The notes: generated from the sequence alone by a model not told the origin. DNA of 9,807 nt from Mollicutes bacterium PWAP (GCA_019661745.1 JAIFTM010000068.1:1-9807), one strand, 5' to 3'. Shown: positions 1 through 9,761, counted from the stretch's first letter. Translations and numbers: made by a program.

Positions 1-224
1 ATGTATATATATCTGACTCTTTTAAAAATTATCAAGAATATTATTTTTTTGCTTTTGTTGAAACTGATAAAAAAATTATTTCTTTTAATGAAAATGACAA
101 AAAAAGATTTATTTTTTCATTTCAAGAAGAAATGTTAGATGAAGAAAACACATATAAAATGGTTCTTTTAGATTTATCTAAAAAAGTATTTTTAATGCAT
201 GACACACTTAAATTGGTCAATTAA
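1..224 (+). CDS. 3' end of an unrecognised protein gene (partial)
   Basis: An open frame enters from the left edge (first full codon at position 3) and runs 73 codons to TAA at 222-224. The peptide has normal mycoplasmal coding character, rich in Lys, Phe, Asp, Glu and Asn, with alternating hydrophobic and charged stretches such as KMVLLDLSKKVFLMHDTLK. The other two forward frames have early stops or implausible composition (frame 1 is a run of Leu, Ile and Lys that stops near 138). The only in-frame ATGs lie well inside the frame with no ribosome-binding site, so this is the tail of a longer gene. No family is recognised and no signal peptide or membrane segment is visible. Its importance is positional: a protein gene ends about 350 bases before the 23S rRNA, where a 16S gene would normally be. 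Confidence 0.7.
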   Translation, partial: VYISDSFKNYQEYYFFAFVETDKKIISFNENDKKRFIFSFQEEMLDEENTYKMVLLDLSKKVFLMHDTLKLVN

Positions 225-276
225 TTATTTGACACTTTTACAATAAAAATTATTTTTTTAATAAATTGTAATTTTT

Positions 277-306
277 TTTACAACTTTATAATTCTTTATA
301 TATAAT
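277..306 (+). promoter_or_regulatory. Probable 23S rRNA promoter
   Basis: A TTTACA -35-like hexamer (277-282, 5/6 to TTGACA) stands 18 bases before a perfect TATAAT -10 (301-306), which predicts a transcript start near 313. A second TATAAT at 287-292 is an alternative but has only a poorly spaced partner (TTGTAA at 266-271, 15-base spacer). The promoter lies after the stop of the upstream gene and before the rRNA processing stem, so it would produce a 23S-only precursor. A small inverted repeat (TTGTAA 266-271 with TTACAA 278-283) overlaps the -35 and could be structural or chance in such AT-rich DNA. Confidence 0.6.
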
Positions 307-332
307 AAAAAAGCACTCAATATTAAAAGTGT

Positions 333-356
333 TAGATATTTGAAAACTGAATAGCG
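333..356 (+). other. 5' arm of the pre-23S processing stalk
   Basis: These 24 bases, containing TTTGAAAACTGAATAGCG, are complementary at 23 of 24 positions to 3495-3518 just after the 23S gene. The TTGAAAACTGAATA core resembles the conserved box found before 23S in the 16S-23S spacers of Firmicutes and Mollicutes, where it forms the long stem cut by RNase III. A second paired segment lies further in: 443-459 (CGTTTCGAC then TTAAAAT) pairs with 3469-3485, including a perfect 9-bp block 443-451 with 3477-3485. The leader between the arms (357-442) and from 460 to the mature 5' end is AT-rich and shows no tRNA or open reading frame. Confidence 0.85.
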
Positions 357-570
357 AAATAAAATTAGAAATATTTTAACGACATTTATATAATAAAAAA
401 TTAATTTAAAAATTTTTTCGTCAATAACAAATAAAATAATTTCGTTTCGACCTTAAAATAACTCAAACAAAATCAATAGACAATAGTCAATGATCAACAA
501 CAAAGTAATTTGTAAAAAATTACTCATACAAATAGATATAGAAATATATCAAAGATAACAACAACAATCG

Positions 571-3466
<2,896 letters not shown>

Positions 3467-3494
3467 GAGTTTTAAAGTCGAAACGCAAACAATA

Positions 3495-3518
3495 CGCTAT
3501 TCAGTTTTCAAAAATCTA
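3495..3518 (+). other. 3' arm of the pre-23S processing stalk
   Basis: This segment, containing CGCTATTCAGTTTTCAAA, is the reverse complement of 333-356 with a single mismatch. Together with the inner pairing of 3469-3485 to 443-459 it closes a stalk around the whole 23S rRNA, the usual substrate for RNase III maturation. It lies directly before a short terminator-like hairpin, so the precursor appears to end here without a 5S rRNA. Confidence 0.85.
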
Positions 3519-3548
3519 GAGCTAAAAGCTCATTTTTTATTTTTTATT
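3519..3548 (+). terminator. Possible rRNA terminator
   Basis: GAGCT (3519-3523) and AGCTC (3527-3531) form a 5-bp stem with an AAA loop, followed by ATTTTTTATTTTTTATT. The stem is short, so efficiency is uncertain. The position, between the processing stalk and the clpB operator and promoter, is what would be expected for the end of a 23S-only transcript. Confidence 0.5.
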
Positions 3549-3550
3549 AA

Positions 3551-3577
3551 TTAGCAATATACATTAAAGATTGCTAA
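3551..3577 (+). promoter_or_regulatory. CIRCE operator (HrcA binding site)
   Basis: TTAGCAATA (3551-3559), nine bases, then GATTGCTAA (3569-3577). This matches the CIRCE layout TTAGCACTC-N9-GAGTGCTAA with exact 9-9-9 spacing, 7/9 bases in the left arm and 8/9 in the right. CIRCE is bound by the heat-shock repressor HrcA, and clpB is a CIRCE-controlled gene in several mycoplasmas. The operator overlaps the likely clpB -35 region, so bound HrcA would block RNA polymerase. The hrcA gene itself is not in the window. Confidence 0.85.
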
Positions 3578-3592
3578 TAATTAGTTTATAAT
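3564..3592 (+). promoter_or_regulatory. Probable clpB promoter
   Basis: A perfect TATAAT -10 (3587-3592) lies 17 bases after a weak -35-like TTAAAG (3564-3569) that sits within the CIRCE spacer. This predicts a start near 3599 and a leader of about 25 bases before the clpB ATG. Mycoplasmal promoters often rely mainly on the -10, so the weak -35 is not a strong objection. Confidence 0.6.
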
Positions 3593-3623
3593 TAATTATA
3601 TATTTAAAAATAAGGAGAAAAAT

Positions 3624-5753
3624 ATGGATTTTAACTTTACGCCAGCAAAAGATAGTAAAAATGTTTTTAAAGATTTTACAAGAAATTTAACAGATGAAGC
3701 AATTAAAAATAAAATTGATCCAATTATAGGAAGAAATGAAGAAATTAGAAGAATAATTCGTATTCTTTCTAGAAAAAATAAAAATAATCCTATGTTGGTT
3801 GGAGAACCTGGAGTAGGTAAAACTGCAATTGTTGAAGGCTTAGCACAACGTATTGTTTCAGGTCAAGTTCCTGAAAATATGAAAGATATGGAACTTTTAG
3901 AACTTGATGTTTCTTCAATGCTTGCTGGAGCTCAATATCAAGGAATGTTTGAAAAAAGAATGAAAGATATTTTAAAAGAAATTAAAAAATCTAATGGTAA
4001 TATTATTTTATTTGTTGATGAATTTCATACTTTAATTGGAACAGGTAAAAATCAGCAAGGTGGTTTAGATGCTGCGCAAATGCTTAAACCAATGCTTGCC
4101 CGTGGTGAATTAAAATTAATTGGTGCAACTACTTTTTTTGAACATAAAAAATATATTGAAAGTGATGCTGCTTTTGAAAGAAGAATGCAAAAAGTTATTG
4201 TAAATGAACCTTCTGAAAAAGAATCTATTGCTATTTTAAGAGGTATTAAAAGTAGATATGAAACTTATCATTCAGTAACAATTAAAGATGAATCTATTAT
4301 TAGTGCTGTCAAATTAAGTAAAAGATATATTAATAATAGATTTCTCCCTGATAAAGCAATTGATTTAATGGATGAAGCTGCTTCTATTATTCAAACCGAA
4401 ATAAATTCTGCTCCAGAAATTTTAGAGAAAAAAATTCAAGAATTAAATATTATCCAAATTGAATTAGCGGCATTAAAAAAAGAAATTGATTCTAAAAGTT
4501 TAAAAAGAATTGTTGATCTTAAAAAAATTCAACTTAAATTATCTTCAGAAACTAAAGAACTTCAATCAAAATGAGATAAAGAAAAAAATTCTAATGAACT
4601 TATAACTTCTTATAAAAAAATTATTGAAAAACTAAATCATAAAGCAACTAATTATCAATCTCATGGCGAATTTGAAAAGGCATCAAAAATAATTTATAAA
4701 GAAATTCCAGAAATTGAAAAATTATTAAAAATAGCCATTGAAAAAAATAATTCTGATGAAAAATCATTATTCAAAGATAAAGTTACTGTTAATGAAATTG
4801 CTCAAGTTGTTTCTAAATGAGTCAATATACCTATAGAAAATTTACTTGAAAATGAAAATGATAAATTATTGCATTTAGAAAAAGAACTTTTAAAAAATAT
4901 AAAAGGTCAAGATAATGCTGTTGAAAGTGTTTCAAATGCTATGTTAAGAAGTGCAACTGGCGTAAGTAATGAAGATTCTCCAATTGCTTCATTTCTTTTT
5001 TATGGTCCTACAGGAGTAGGAAAAACTAAATTAGCTCAAGAATTATCAAAACTACAATTTGGTTCTATAGATAATATGATAAGAATTGATATGAGCGAAT
5101 ATGTAGAAAAAAATACTATCAGTAAATTAATTGGTTCTCCCCCAGGTTATGAAGGTAGTGAAAATGGTGGTTTATTAACTGAAAAAATAAGGAATAACCC
5201 ATATTCTGTAGTTTTGATTGATGAGTTAGAAAAGGCGCACCCTGAAGTTATTAATATTTTCTTGCAAATAATGGATAATGGAAATTTAAGAGATTCTAGA
5301 GGTATTGGTATTAACTTTAGAAATACAATCTTAATTTTTACTTCTAATGTAGGTGGTAAAGAAATTTTATTAGAAAAAGTATCTGAAGCTAATAAAAAAC
5401 TTAAAGAAGTATTTAATCTAGAAATATTAAATAGATTTGATGAAACTATTGTATTTAATAAACTTAATGAAGAAAATATTAAAGAAATTGTTTTAATTGA
5501 ATTAAACAAATTTAAAAAACAATTAATTGAAAAAGATATTTATGTTAAATTTTCTGATGAAATTATTGATCATATTTCTACTACTGCTTATTCTAATATT
5601 TTCGGTGCTAGACCTATTAAACATTGAATTAACAAACATTTAAGAACTTTCTTAGGAAAAACAATTATTAAAAAAGAAATTCTTAAAGAGGTTACTCAAA
5701 TAATAACTATCAAAGAAAATAAAATTAAATTTCAAAAAAATATTATTAACTAA
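3624..5753 (+). CDS. clpB: ATP-dependent chaperone ClpB (disaggregase)
   Basis: This encodes a 709-residue Hsp100 AAA+ protein that, with DnaK, extracts polypeptides from aggregates after heat stress. The first ATPase domain has Walker A GEPGVGKT (60-67), Walker B ending VDE (131-133), pore-loop tyrosine 105 and arginine fingers R186/R187. A coiled-coil M domain (about 265-385) marks ClpB and not ClpC. The second ATPase domain has Walker A GPTGVGKT (461-468), Walker B VVLIDE (529-534), pore loop GSPPGYEGSENGG (504-516) and the sensor-2 GARP motif (661-664). The N-terminal substrate domain of full-length ClpB is absent, as in other mycoplasmal ClpB proteins of about 710 residues. AAGGAG (3612-3617) six bases before ATG fixes the start. 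Three in-frame TGA codons (4572, 4818, 5625) encode Trp 317, 399 and 668. W317 and W399 fall where other ClpBs carry Trp, so the gene is intact under translation table 4. Pore loop 1 reads QYQG where KYRG is usual. Confidence 0.98.
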
Positions 5754-5803
5754 AATATATAAAAAAATACTTTTTTAAAAAAAGTATTTTTTTATATATT
5801 TTA
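5751..5803. terminator. Bidirectional terminator, 26-nt-arm inverted repeat
   Basis: Positions 5751-5776 are perfectly complementary to 5778-5803, with one unpaired A at the centre, giving an almost perfect 53-base palindrome. It begins on the clpB stop codon. Each strand's hairpin contains long A and T runs around a TAC/GTA core, so it can act as an intrinsic terminator for clpB and also for the convergent ftsZ operon. Extreme A+T content makes the stem weak per base pair, but its length and perfection are well beyond background. Confidence 0.75.
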
Positions 5804-5809
5804 TTAAAC

Positions 5810-5828
5810 AAAAAAAACCATATGGTTT
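5810..5828 (-). terminator. Terminator of the mraZ-ftsZ operon
   Basis: On the minus strand, AAACC and GGTTT pair across an ATAT loop (the 14-base palindrome AAACCATATGGTTT, 5815-5828) and are followed by a run of T (complement of the A run 5810-5817). This is the classical hairpin-plus-U-tract form in the reading direction of ftsZ and lies 71 bases after its stop codon. The 5829-5899 stretch between shows only AT-rich sequence with no gene. Confidence 0.65.
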
Positions 5829-5899
5829 CTTATCAATAATTTAACTTATTTGTTTATAGTTAATTATTCAATTAATACATCTTCTAACTTCGACTTAAA

Positions 5900-7162
5900 T
5901 TAATCGTTTAATCATGAAAACTCATTTGTTTCATCATCGTCTTGTTTTTCTGTTTCTTCAATTTCAACTTCTTCTGAATCAATTTCTTCTGTTCCATTGA
6001 ACAGAATTGTTTCTTCTTCAAAAATTTCTTCTGGTTTTTCTTCTGAAATTTCTTCTTCTGATGTTTCAGGAGGAATTTTTTCTTTTTCTTCTTGAGGAAG
6101 AGGGTCGGCAACTAATAATTCTTTTGTTTCCGGAGTAGAGAAGTCATCTGTTTCAAATTCTTTTTCCACAAATTCTGATACTTCTTCTTTAATATCAATT
6201 TCTTTAACATCTTTTTGCATGTCTTCTTCAGTTAATCCAGTAGCAATAATTGACACTTTAATGTCTTTTCCTATTGAATCATCTTTAGTAAGACCAAAAA
6301 TTATTTGAACATTACCATTTGTAAATTTATTAATTGTATCTGAAGCTGCTTTACCTTCGTTTAAAGTAACATTTGCTCCAGAAACATTAATTAGCGCATG
6401 TTTAGCACCTTTTATAGAAGCTTCAAGAATAGGAGAACTAATAGCGTGTGTGGCTGCTTTTATAGCCCTGTCTTCTCCTGTTGCTCTACCAATACCAATT
6501 AAAGCATTTCCTTTATCTTTCATTACTGTTGTAATATCAGCAAAATCAAGGTTGATATATTGCACTTTGTTAATTAAATCTGTAATAGTTCTTATTGTTT
6601 GACTCAATGTTCTGTCTGCATACTGGAACGCTTCGCCAAAAGCTACATCACCATATTGTTGTAGTAATTTATCATTTGATACTCTAATTAGAGAATCAAC
6701 ATTCTTTTTAGTTTCAATAAGTCCTTCCGAAGCATTTTTGTATCTAGTTGTTCCTTCAAAATCAAAAGGTGTAGTAACAACAGAAATTGTTAAGGCTCCA
6801 CTTTCTTTAGCAATTTTAGCAATAACTGGAGTAGCTCCAGTACCTGTTCCGCCACCCATTCCAGATGCAATAATAACCATATCTGCACCTTCGAGAGCTT
6901 CTGCAATTTCTGCTTTACTTTCTTCAGCTGCTTTACGACCTACTTCTGGATTAGCTCCAGCTCCTAGACCATCAGCAATGTTAGTACCTAATCTTATTTT
7001 TTTCTCAACCGGAGAGTTTTTTAACACTTGTTCATCTGTATTGGCAATAATATAATCAACACCATCAATCCCGGATTTAACCATTGAATGAATTGTATTG
7101 TTTCCACCACCGCCAACACCAATAACTTTTATTTTAACAAAAGAATTGTTATTTGATTCCAT
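5900..7162 (-). CDS. ftsZ: Cell division GTPase FtsZ
   Basis: This is a 420-residue tubulin-like GTPase that polymerises into the division ring on the inner face of the membrane. The nucleotide-binding start VIGVGGGGNN (13-22), tubulin signature GGGTGTG (103-109) and catalytic T7 loop NLDFAD (N204, D206, D209) are intact, so GTP hydrolysis is expected. The globular domain ends near residue 312. The remainder is a Glu-rich low-complexity linker. ATG at 7160-7162 is chosen because AAGGAG (7171-7176) lies eight bases upstream, and the TTG-initiated extension to 7189 has no ribosome-binding site. An in-frame TGA at 5912-5914 encodes Trp 417, so the protein ends FSWLND at TAA 5900-5902. Standard-code annotation would stop four residues early. 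The start lies inside the upstream FtsA-like gene (14-nt overlap), suggesting translational coupling. It is the last gene of the cluster. Confidence 0.98.
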
Positions 7163-8258
7163 GTGTTGTTCTCCTTTTTTTAATCCCAAAAAAACTTTGA
7201 AACTTGTTAAATAAACTAAATTTTCCTAGTTCTAATTTTTGAGTTTGTGAAATATTTACAAGTTCTGATATTGAATGTTTTGTTAGTTCATTAATACCAA
7301 TTCCCATGTTTTCTATTTCTCTATTTTTATTGCTTTTTTTTGCAATAAAATTATTAATATTATCAAGAATGTTGAAACTGTTAATTTTTGTAACTTTACC
7401 GATTAAAATAATATTATTTATTTTTTGATTAAATTTCTTCATTTCGATATTTATAGCATTTACAATTTTTGATTTAAAGTCATTAAATAAATTTTTTACA
7501 TCAAAAGTTTTTATAGAGACAATGCCTTGTCTAATTTTAAATTTATTAAAAAGAATTTCATTTAAATTTTCTTCATTATAGTTATTAAATAAAATATCTG
7601 CTTCTTTTTCTGTTAAATTAAATTTTGTTTTTAATTTTTGTAAAAGATTACCTATAGTAAAATTTAAATTTATTTTAGAAACAGTTATTGAATTTTGAAT
7701 TACTGATAAAGTAGAGAAGTTTAAGTCTAATTTTAAAACCGCAACCCCTTCTTGTAATGCTCCTTTCGAAGCATAAGTCATATTTAATGTTTCATTTAAT
7801 AATAGAATAGTTTCGATTTTTAAATTTTTTAAATTTGAAATAAATCTTATTAATTCACTTATATCTTCATTGTTAATGCTTATTTTTTTAATGTAAGCCA
7901 ATACATCTTTTTCTTTTTTTTCTTTTTTTATTACAGTTTGAAATACTGTTTCATTTTGATTATTATCAACAAATGTTTTCAACTCTTTATTGTTTGAGAA
8001 ATTTTTTTTATTGGTACTTAATTCAATCCCATTAATGTTATCATCAATAACGATTGAAAAATTATTTATTTTTAATTTATTTTCTTTTGGTAATTCTGTT
8101 AAAGATTGTTTAAGTTTGTTCTTATCTCCGAATTTAATAGTTTTTGAAGCAATTGAAAAAGTTTGTTTTTTTTCATTAATAATTATGTTTTCAAAAATGT
8201 TTATTTGCCATAAATCATTTTTAATTAACAAGTTCATAAAAATTTTCTTTTTCATCAT
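7149..8258 (-). CDS. ftsA: Diverged FtsA-like actin-fold division protein
   Basis: This is a 369-residue Lys/Asn/Ile-rich protein with no signal peptide or membrane span. Residues 171-227 follow the FtsA phosphate-2 region: GVAVLKLDLNFSTLSVI stands where FtsA has GV-VVDIGGGT-DIAV, followed by a TIGNLL segment (GGNxIT-like) and an 'EKEADILFNNY' segment resembling the AE-x-K helix. INNIILIG (280-287) resembles the strand of the adenosine motif (usually LTGG). The C-terminus LFNKFQSFFGIKKRR (349-363) is amphipathic and basic, like the FtsA membrane-targeting helix. The glycines of DxGGGT are lost (DLNFST, 178-183), so ATP binding is doubtful. Position between rsmH and ftsZ is the slot of ftsA or a lineage-specific hypothetical in mollicutes. 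The likely role, inferred, is tethering FtsZ to the membrane. Start chosen at ATG 8258 (six bases after GAGG). ATG 8264 abuts the ribosome-binding site and 8255 is also possible. An unrelated lineage-specific division protein is the main alternative. Confidence 0.7.
   Translation of the reverse strand: MMKKKIFMNLLIKNDLWQINIFENIIINEKKQTFSIASKTIKFGDKNKLKQSLTELPKENKLKINNFSIVIDDNINGIELSTNKKNFSNNKELKTFVDNNQNETVFQTVIKKEKKEKDVLAYIKKISINNEDISELIRFISNLKNLKIETILLLNETLNMTYASKGALQEGVAVLKLDLNFSTLSVIQNSITVSKINLNFTIGNLLQKLKTKFNLTEKEADILFNNYNEENLNEILFNKFKIRQGIVSIKTFDVKNLFNDFKSKIVNAINIEMKKFNQKINNIILIGKVTKINSFNILDNINNFIAKKSNKNREIENMGIGINELTKHSISELVNISQTQKLELGKFSLFNKFQSFFGIKKRRTTHGIK
7171..7176 (-). promoter_or_regulatory. 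ftsZ ribosome-binding site (decides start)
   Basis: AAGGAG on the minus strand, eight bases before the ftsZ ATG at 7162 and located inside the end of the FtsA-like gene. It excludes the longer TTG-initiated reading at 7189, which would place this site within the coding sequence. Confidence 0.85.
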
Positions 8259-8264
8259 CTTCAT

Positions 8265-8269
8265 CCTCT
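8265..8269 (-). promoter_or_regulatory. FtsA-like gene ribosome-binding site (decides start)
   Basis: AGAGG on the minus strand, in the 12-base gap after the rsmH stop codon. It touches the first ATG (8264) directly, which is too close for initiation, and stands six and nine bases before the ATGs at 8258 and 8255. One of these, more likely 8258, is the true start. Confidence 0.65.
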
Positions 8270-8270
8270 A

Positions 8271-9185
8271 TTATTTTATTCTTTTTAAAACCCTAAGTTT
8301 TGAACTTCTGGCTCTATAGTTTTTTTCAATTTCATTTTTTTTAACTTTTATAGTTTTAGAAATAAAATTGTTTGATCCTTCTTTTTCAAAAAAAAGCGAA
8401 GTGTCTTCTGTTAAAACAGAAAATTGTTTTTTTATAATTTTATCTTCCAAAGAATGGAAAGAAATAATAGATAATATACCACCAATTTGTAATAAATAAG
8501 GTGAATCTATTGTCATTTTTTTTAATGAATTTATTTCATCATTAACTTCAATTCTTATTGCTTGAAAATATTTTTTTACAATATTTTTTTTTCTTAGAAC
8601 TGGCGCTGGAGTATTTGATCTTATTAAATTAACAAGTTCTAACGTTTTAATAATTGGTCTATTATTCACGATGGCTTTCGCCACACGTCTACTAAGAGAG
8701 TGCGAAACATCAGCGTAATATACGAAAATATTAACCAATTCGCTTTCGCTATAATTGTTTATCAAATTTAAAGCACTGAATTCTTGAGATTGATCCATTC
8801 TCATATCGAGTTTAGAATCTTTATTATAAGAAAATCCTCTATCTGCATTATCAATTTGAGGACTACTTACTCCTAAATCAGCATAAATACCATCAACTTT
8901 GCTAATTCCATGTTCTTCTAATTTATCTTTTATATTTTTAAAGTCTGATTTAATTAGTATGAAATTATTACCAATTTTTGAAAGAATATCTTCGCTATAT
9001 TTAATAGCTGTGTCATCCTTATCAAAACCAATAAATAAACCTTTAGGCCCAAGTTTTTGGAATACTTTTCTAGCATGACCTGCTCTACCTAGAGTCAGGT
9101 CAACATAAATGCCATCTTCTTTTATATCAAGAGAATTAATTGTTTCATTAAATAAAACTGAAATATGTTTATTTGAAACATTCAT
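8271..9185 (-). CDS. rsmH: 16S rRNA (cytosine-1402-N4)-methyltransferase RsmH (MraW)
   Basis: This is a 304-residue cytoplasmic SAM-dependent enzyme that methylates N4 of C1402 in the ribosomal decoding centre, at the normal length for the family. SAM-binding motif I is VDLTLGRAGH (28-37, where family members usually have a GGGGH/GRGGH form), followed by GFDKD (53-57). Family signatures then appear in order: DLGVSSPQID (103-112), RGFSY (116-120), LDMRMD (126-131), FQAIRIEVNDE (207-217), ISFHSLEDK (241-249) and RARSSKLRVLKR (291-302). The ATG shares its A with the TAA stop of mraZ (TAATG), so translation is probably coupled. The nearest Shine-Dalgarno, AGAGGA at 9198-9203, is 12 bases away, longer than ideal. 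The mraZ-rsmH pair at the head of the division cluster is conserved widely, including in wall-less bacteria. Confidence 0.98.
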   Translation of the reverse strand: MNVSNKHISVLFNETINSLDIKEDGIYVDLTLGRAGHARKVFQKLGPKGLFIGFDKDDTAIKYSEDILSKIGNNFILIKSDFKNIKDKLEEHGISKVDGIYADLGVSSPQIDNADRGFSYNKDSKLDMRMDQSQEFSALNLINNYSESELVNIFVYYADVSHSLSRRVAKAIVNNRPIIKTLELVNLIRSNTPAPVLRKKNIVKKYFQAIRIEVNDEINSLKKMTIDSPYLLQIGGILSIISFHSLEDKIIKKQFSVLTEDTSLFFEKEGSNNFISKTIKVKKNEIEKNYRARSSKLRVLKRIK

Positions 9186-9607
9186 TAAAAATTAAAGTCC
9201 TCTGCATTATTGTAGAAGTTATCAATTAATTCGTTTTTGTTTTTCTCATCAATAGGAATAGTAATTTCAATATAATTATCCATACCAATGAAATTTATTT
9301 CTTTAGTTTTCAAATTAAGTTGTTTACTAAAATTTTCAGTAATTCTAATTCTTCCACTACTATCAGTTTGCAACTCAACAGTACTTCTCATAAAAAATCT
9401 TAAAGATTCTCTAGTTTCTTTTTTTCTTTTGTCAACATTCTTGATTTTTCTTAACATCAAATCATAAACATCCAAATTCATAAGTCTAAGTGTATTGTCA
9501 GGCCCCATAACTAAGAAAATTTTTTCATTAAGGTTTTTTCTAAATTTAGCAGGAATCATGACTCTATTTTTAGAGTCAATTTTTCTTACTTCATCTCCGT
9601 AAAACAT
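9185..9607 (-). CDS. mraZ: Transcriptional regulator MraZ
   Basis: This is a 140-residue protein with two MraZ/SpoVT-AbrB-like half-domains. MraZ proteins form ring-shaped oligomers that bind repeats upstream of their own operon and regulate the dcw cluster. The first repeat holds DSKNRVMIPAKFR (11-23), matching the DxKGR-IPxxFR signature with Asn in place of Gly. The second holds TDSSGRIRI (81-89), with the D-GR core intact. ATG 9605-9607 is chosen because AAAGGA (9613-9618) lies five bases upstream and MFYGDEVRKID is the usual start of the family (MFxGEY). A TTG at 9628 would add seven residues without support. First gene of the cluster, with its own promoter upstream. Autoregulation is inferred from the family. 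Confidence 0.97.
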   Translation of the reverse strand: MFYGDEVRKIDSKNRVMIPAKFRKNLNEKIFLVMGPDNTLRLMNLDVYDLMLRKIKNVDKRKKETRESLRFFMRSTVELQTDSSGRIRITENFSKQLNLKTKEINFIGMDNYIEITIPIDEKNKNELIDNFYNNAEDFNF

Positions 9608-9612
9608 GAAAG

Positions 9613-9618
9613 TCCTTT
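9613..9618 (-). promoter_or_regulatory. mraZ ribosome-binding site (decides start)
   Basis: AAAGGA on the minus strand, five bases before the ATG at 9607. It supports the 140-residue start over the TTG-initiated extension beginning at 9628. Confidence 0.8.
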
Positions 9619-9646
9619 CCCCAAACAATATGTTATGGTCTTAATA

Positions 9647-9673
9647 ATTATAACTTAAAAAAAATAATATCAA
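9647..9673 (-). promoter_or_regulatory. Probable promoter of the mraZ-rsmH-ftsA-ftsZ operon
   Basis: On the minus strand, a perfect TATAAT -10 (9652-9647) is preceded by TTGATA (9673-9668, 5/6 to the -35 consensus) with a short 15-base spacer. The predicted start is near 9640, giving a leader of about 33 bases. No other promoter of similar quality was noticed in the gaps of the operon, and the genes overlap or nearly touch, so one transcript through ftsZ is expected. Confidence 0.55.
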
Positions 9674-9761
9674 AAAAAATGGGAATTCTTAACACCATGC
9701 TAAAAGTTTATTTTTATGGGGTTTAATCATTATTTTAAAAATTAAATTAAATTTTTTTTCA

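Noticed and set aside
232..332. 9-base inverted repeat ACACTTTTA (232-240) / TAAAAGTGT (324-332) flanking the rRNA promoter
   Set aside because: A short, AT-rich repeat with an 83-base gap is compatible with chance, and no known regulator fits.
3549..3623. Possible 5S rRNA or tRNA after the 23S gene
   Set aside because: Only 75 AT-rich bases remain between the terminator-like hairpin and clpB, and they are explained by CIRCE, promoter and ribosome-binding site.
5147..5509. 120-codon minus-strand frame inside clpB
   Set aside because: Antisense shadow of the second ATPase domain of ClpB. The sense frame carries all conserved motifs.
5908..6111. Lys/Phe-rich minus-strand frame overlapping the ftsZ tail
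   Set aside because: Frame-shifted reading of the Glu-codon-rich linker of FtsZ (GAA repeats read as AAG/AAA).
6738..7055. 105-codon plus-strand frame opposite ftsZ
   Set aside because: Antisense of the conserved FtsZ GTPase core, with no initiation signal.
7990..8319. 109-codon plus-strand Phe/Leu-rich frame resembling a membrane protein
   Set aside because: Antisense of the Lys/Asn/Glu-rich FtsA-like gene. Antisense of such codons naturally yields Phe, Leu and Ile, mimicking a membrane segment.
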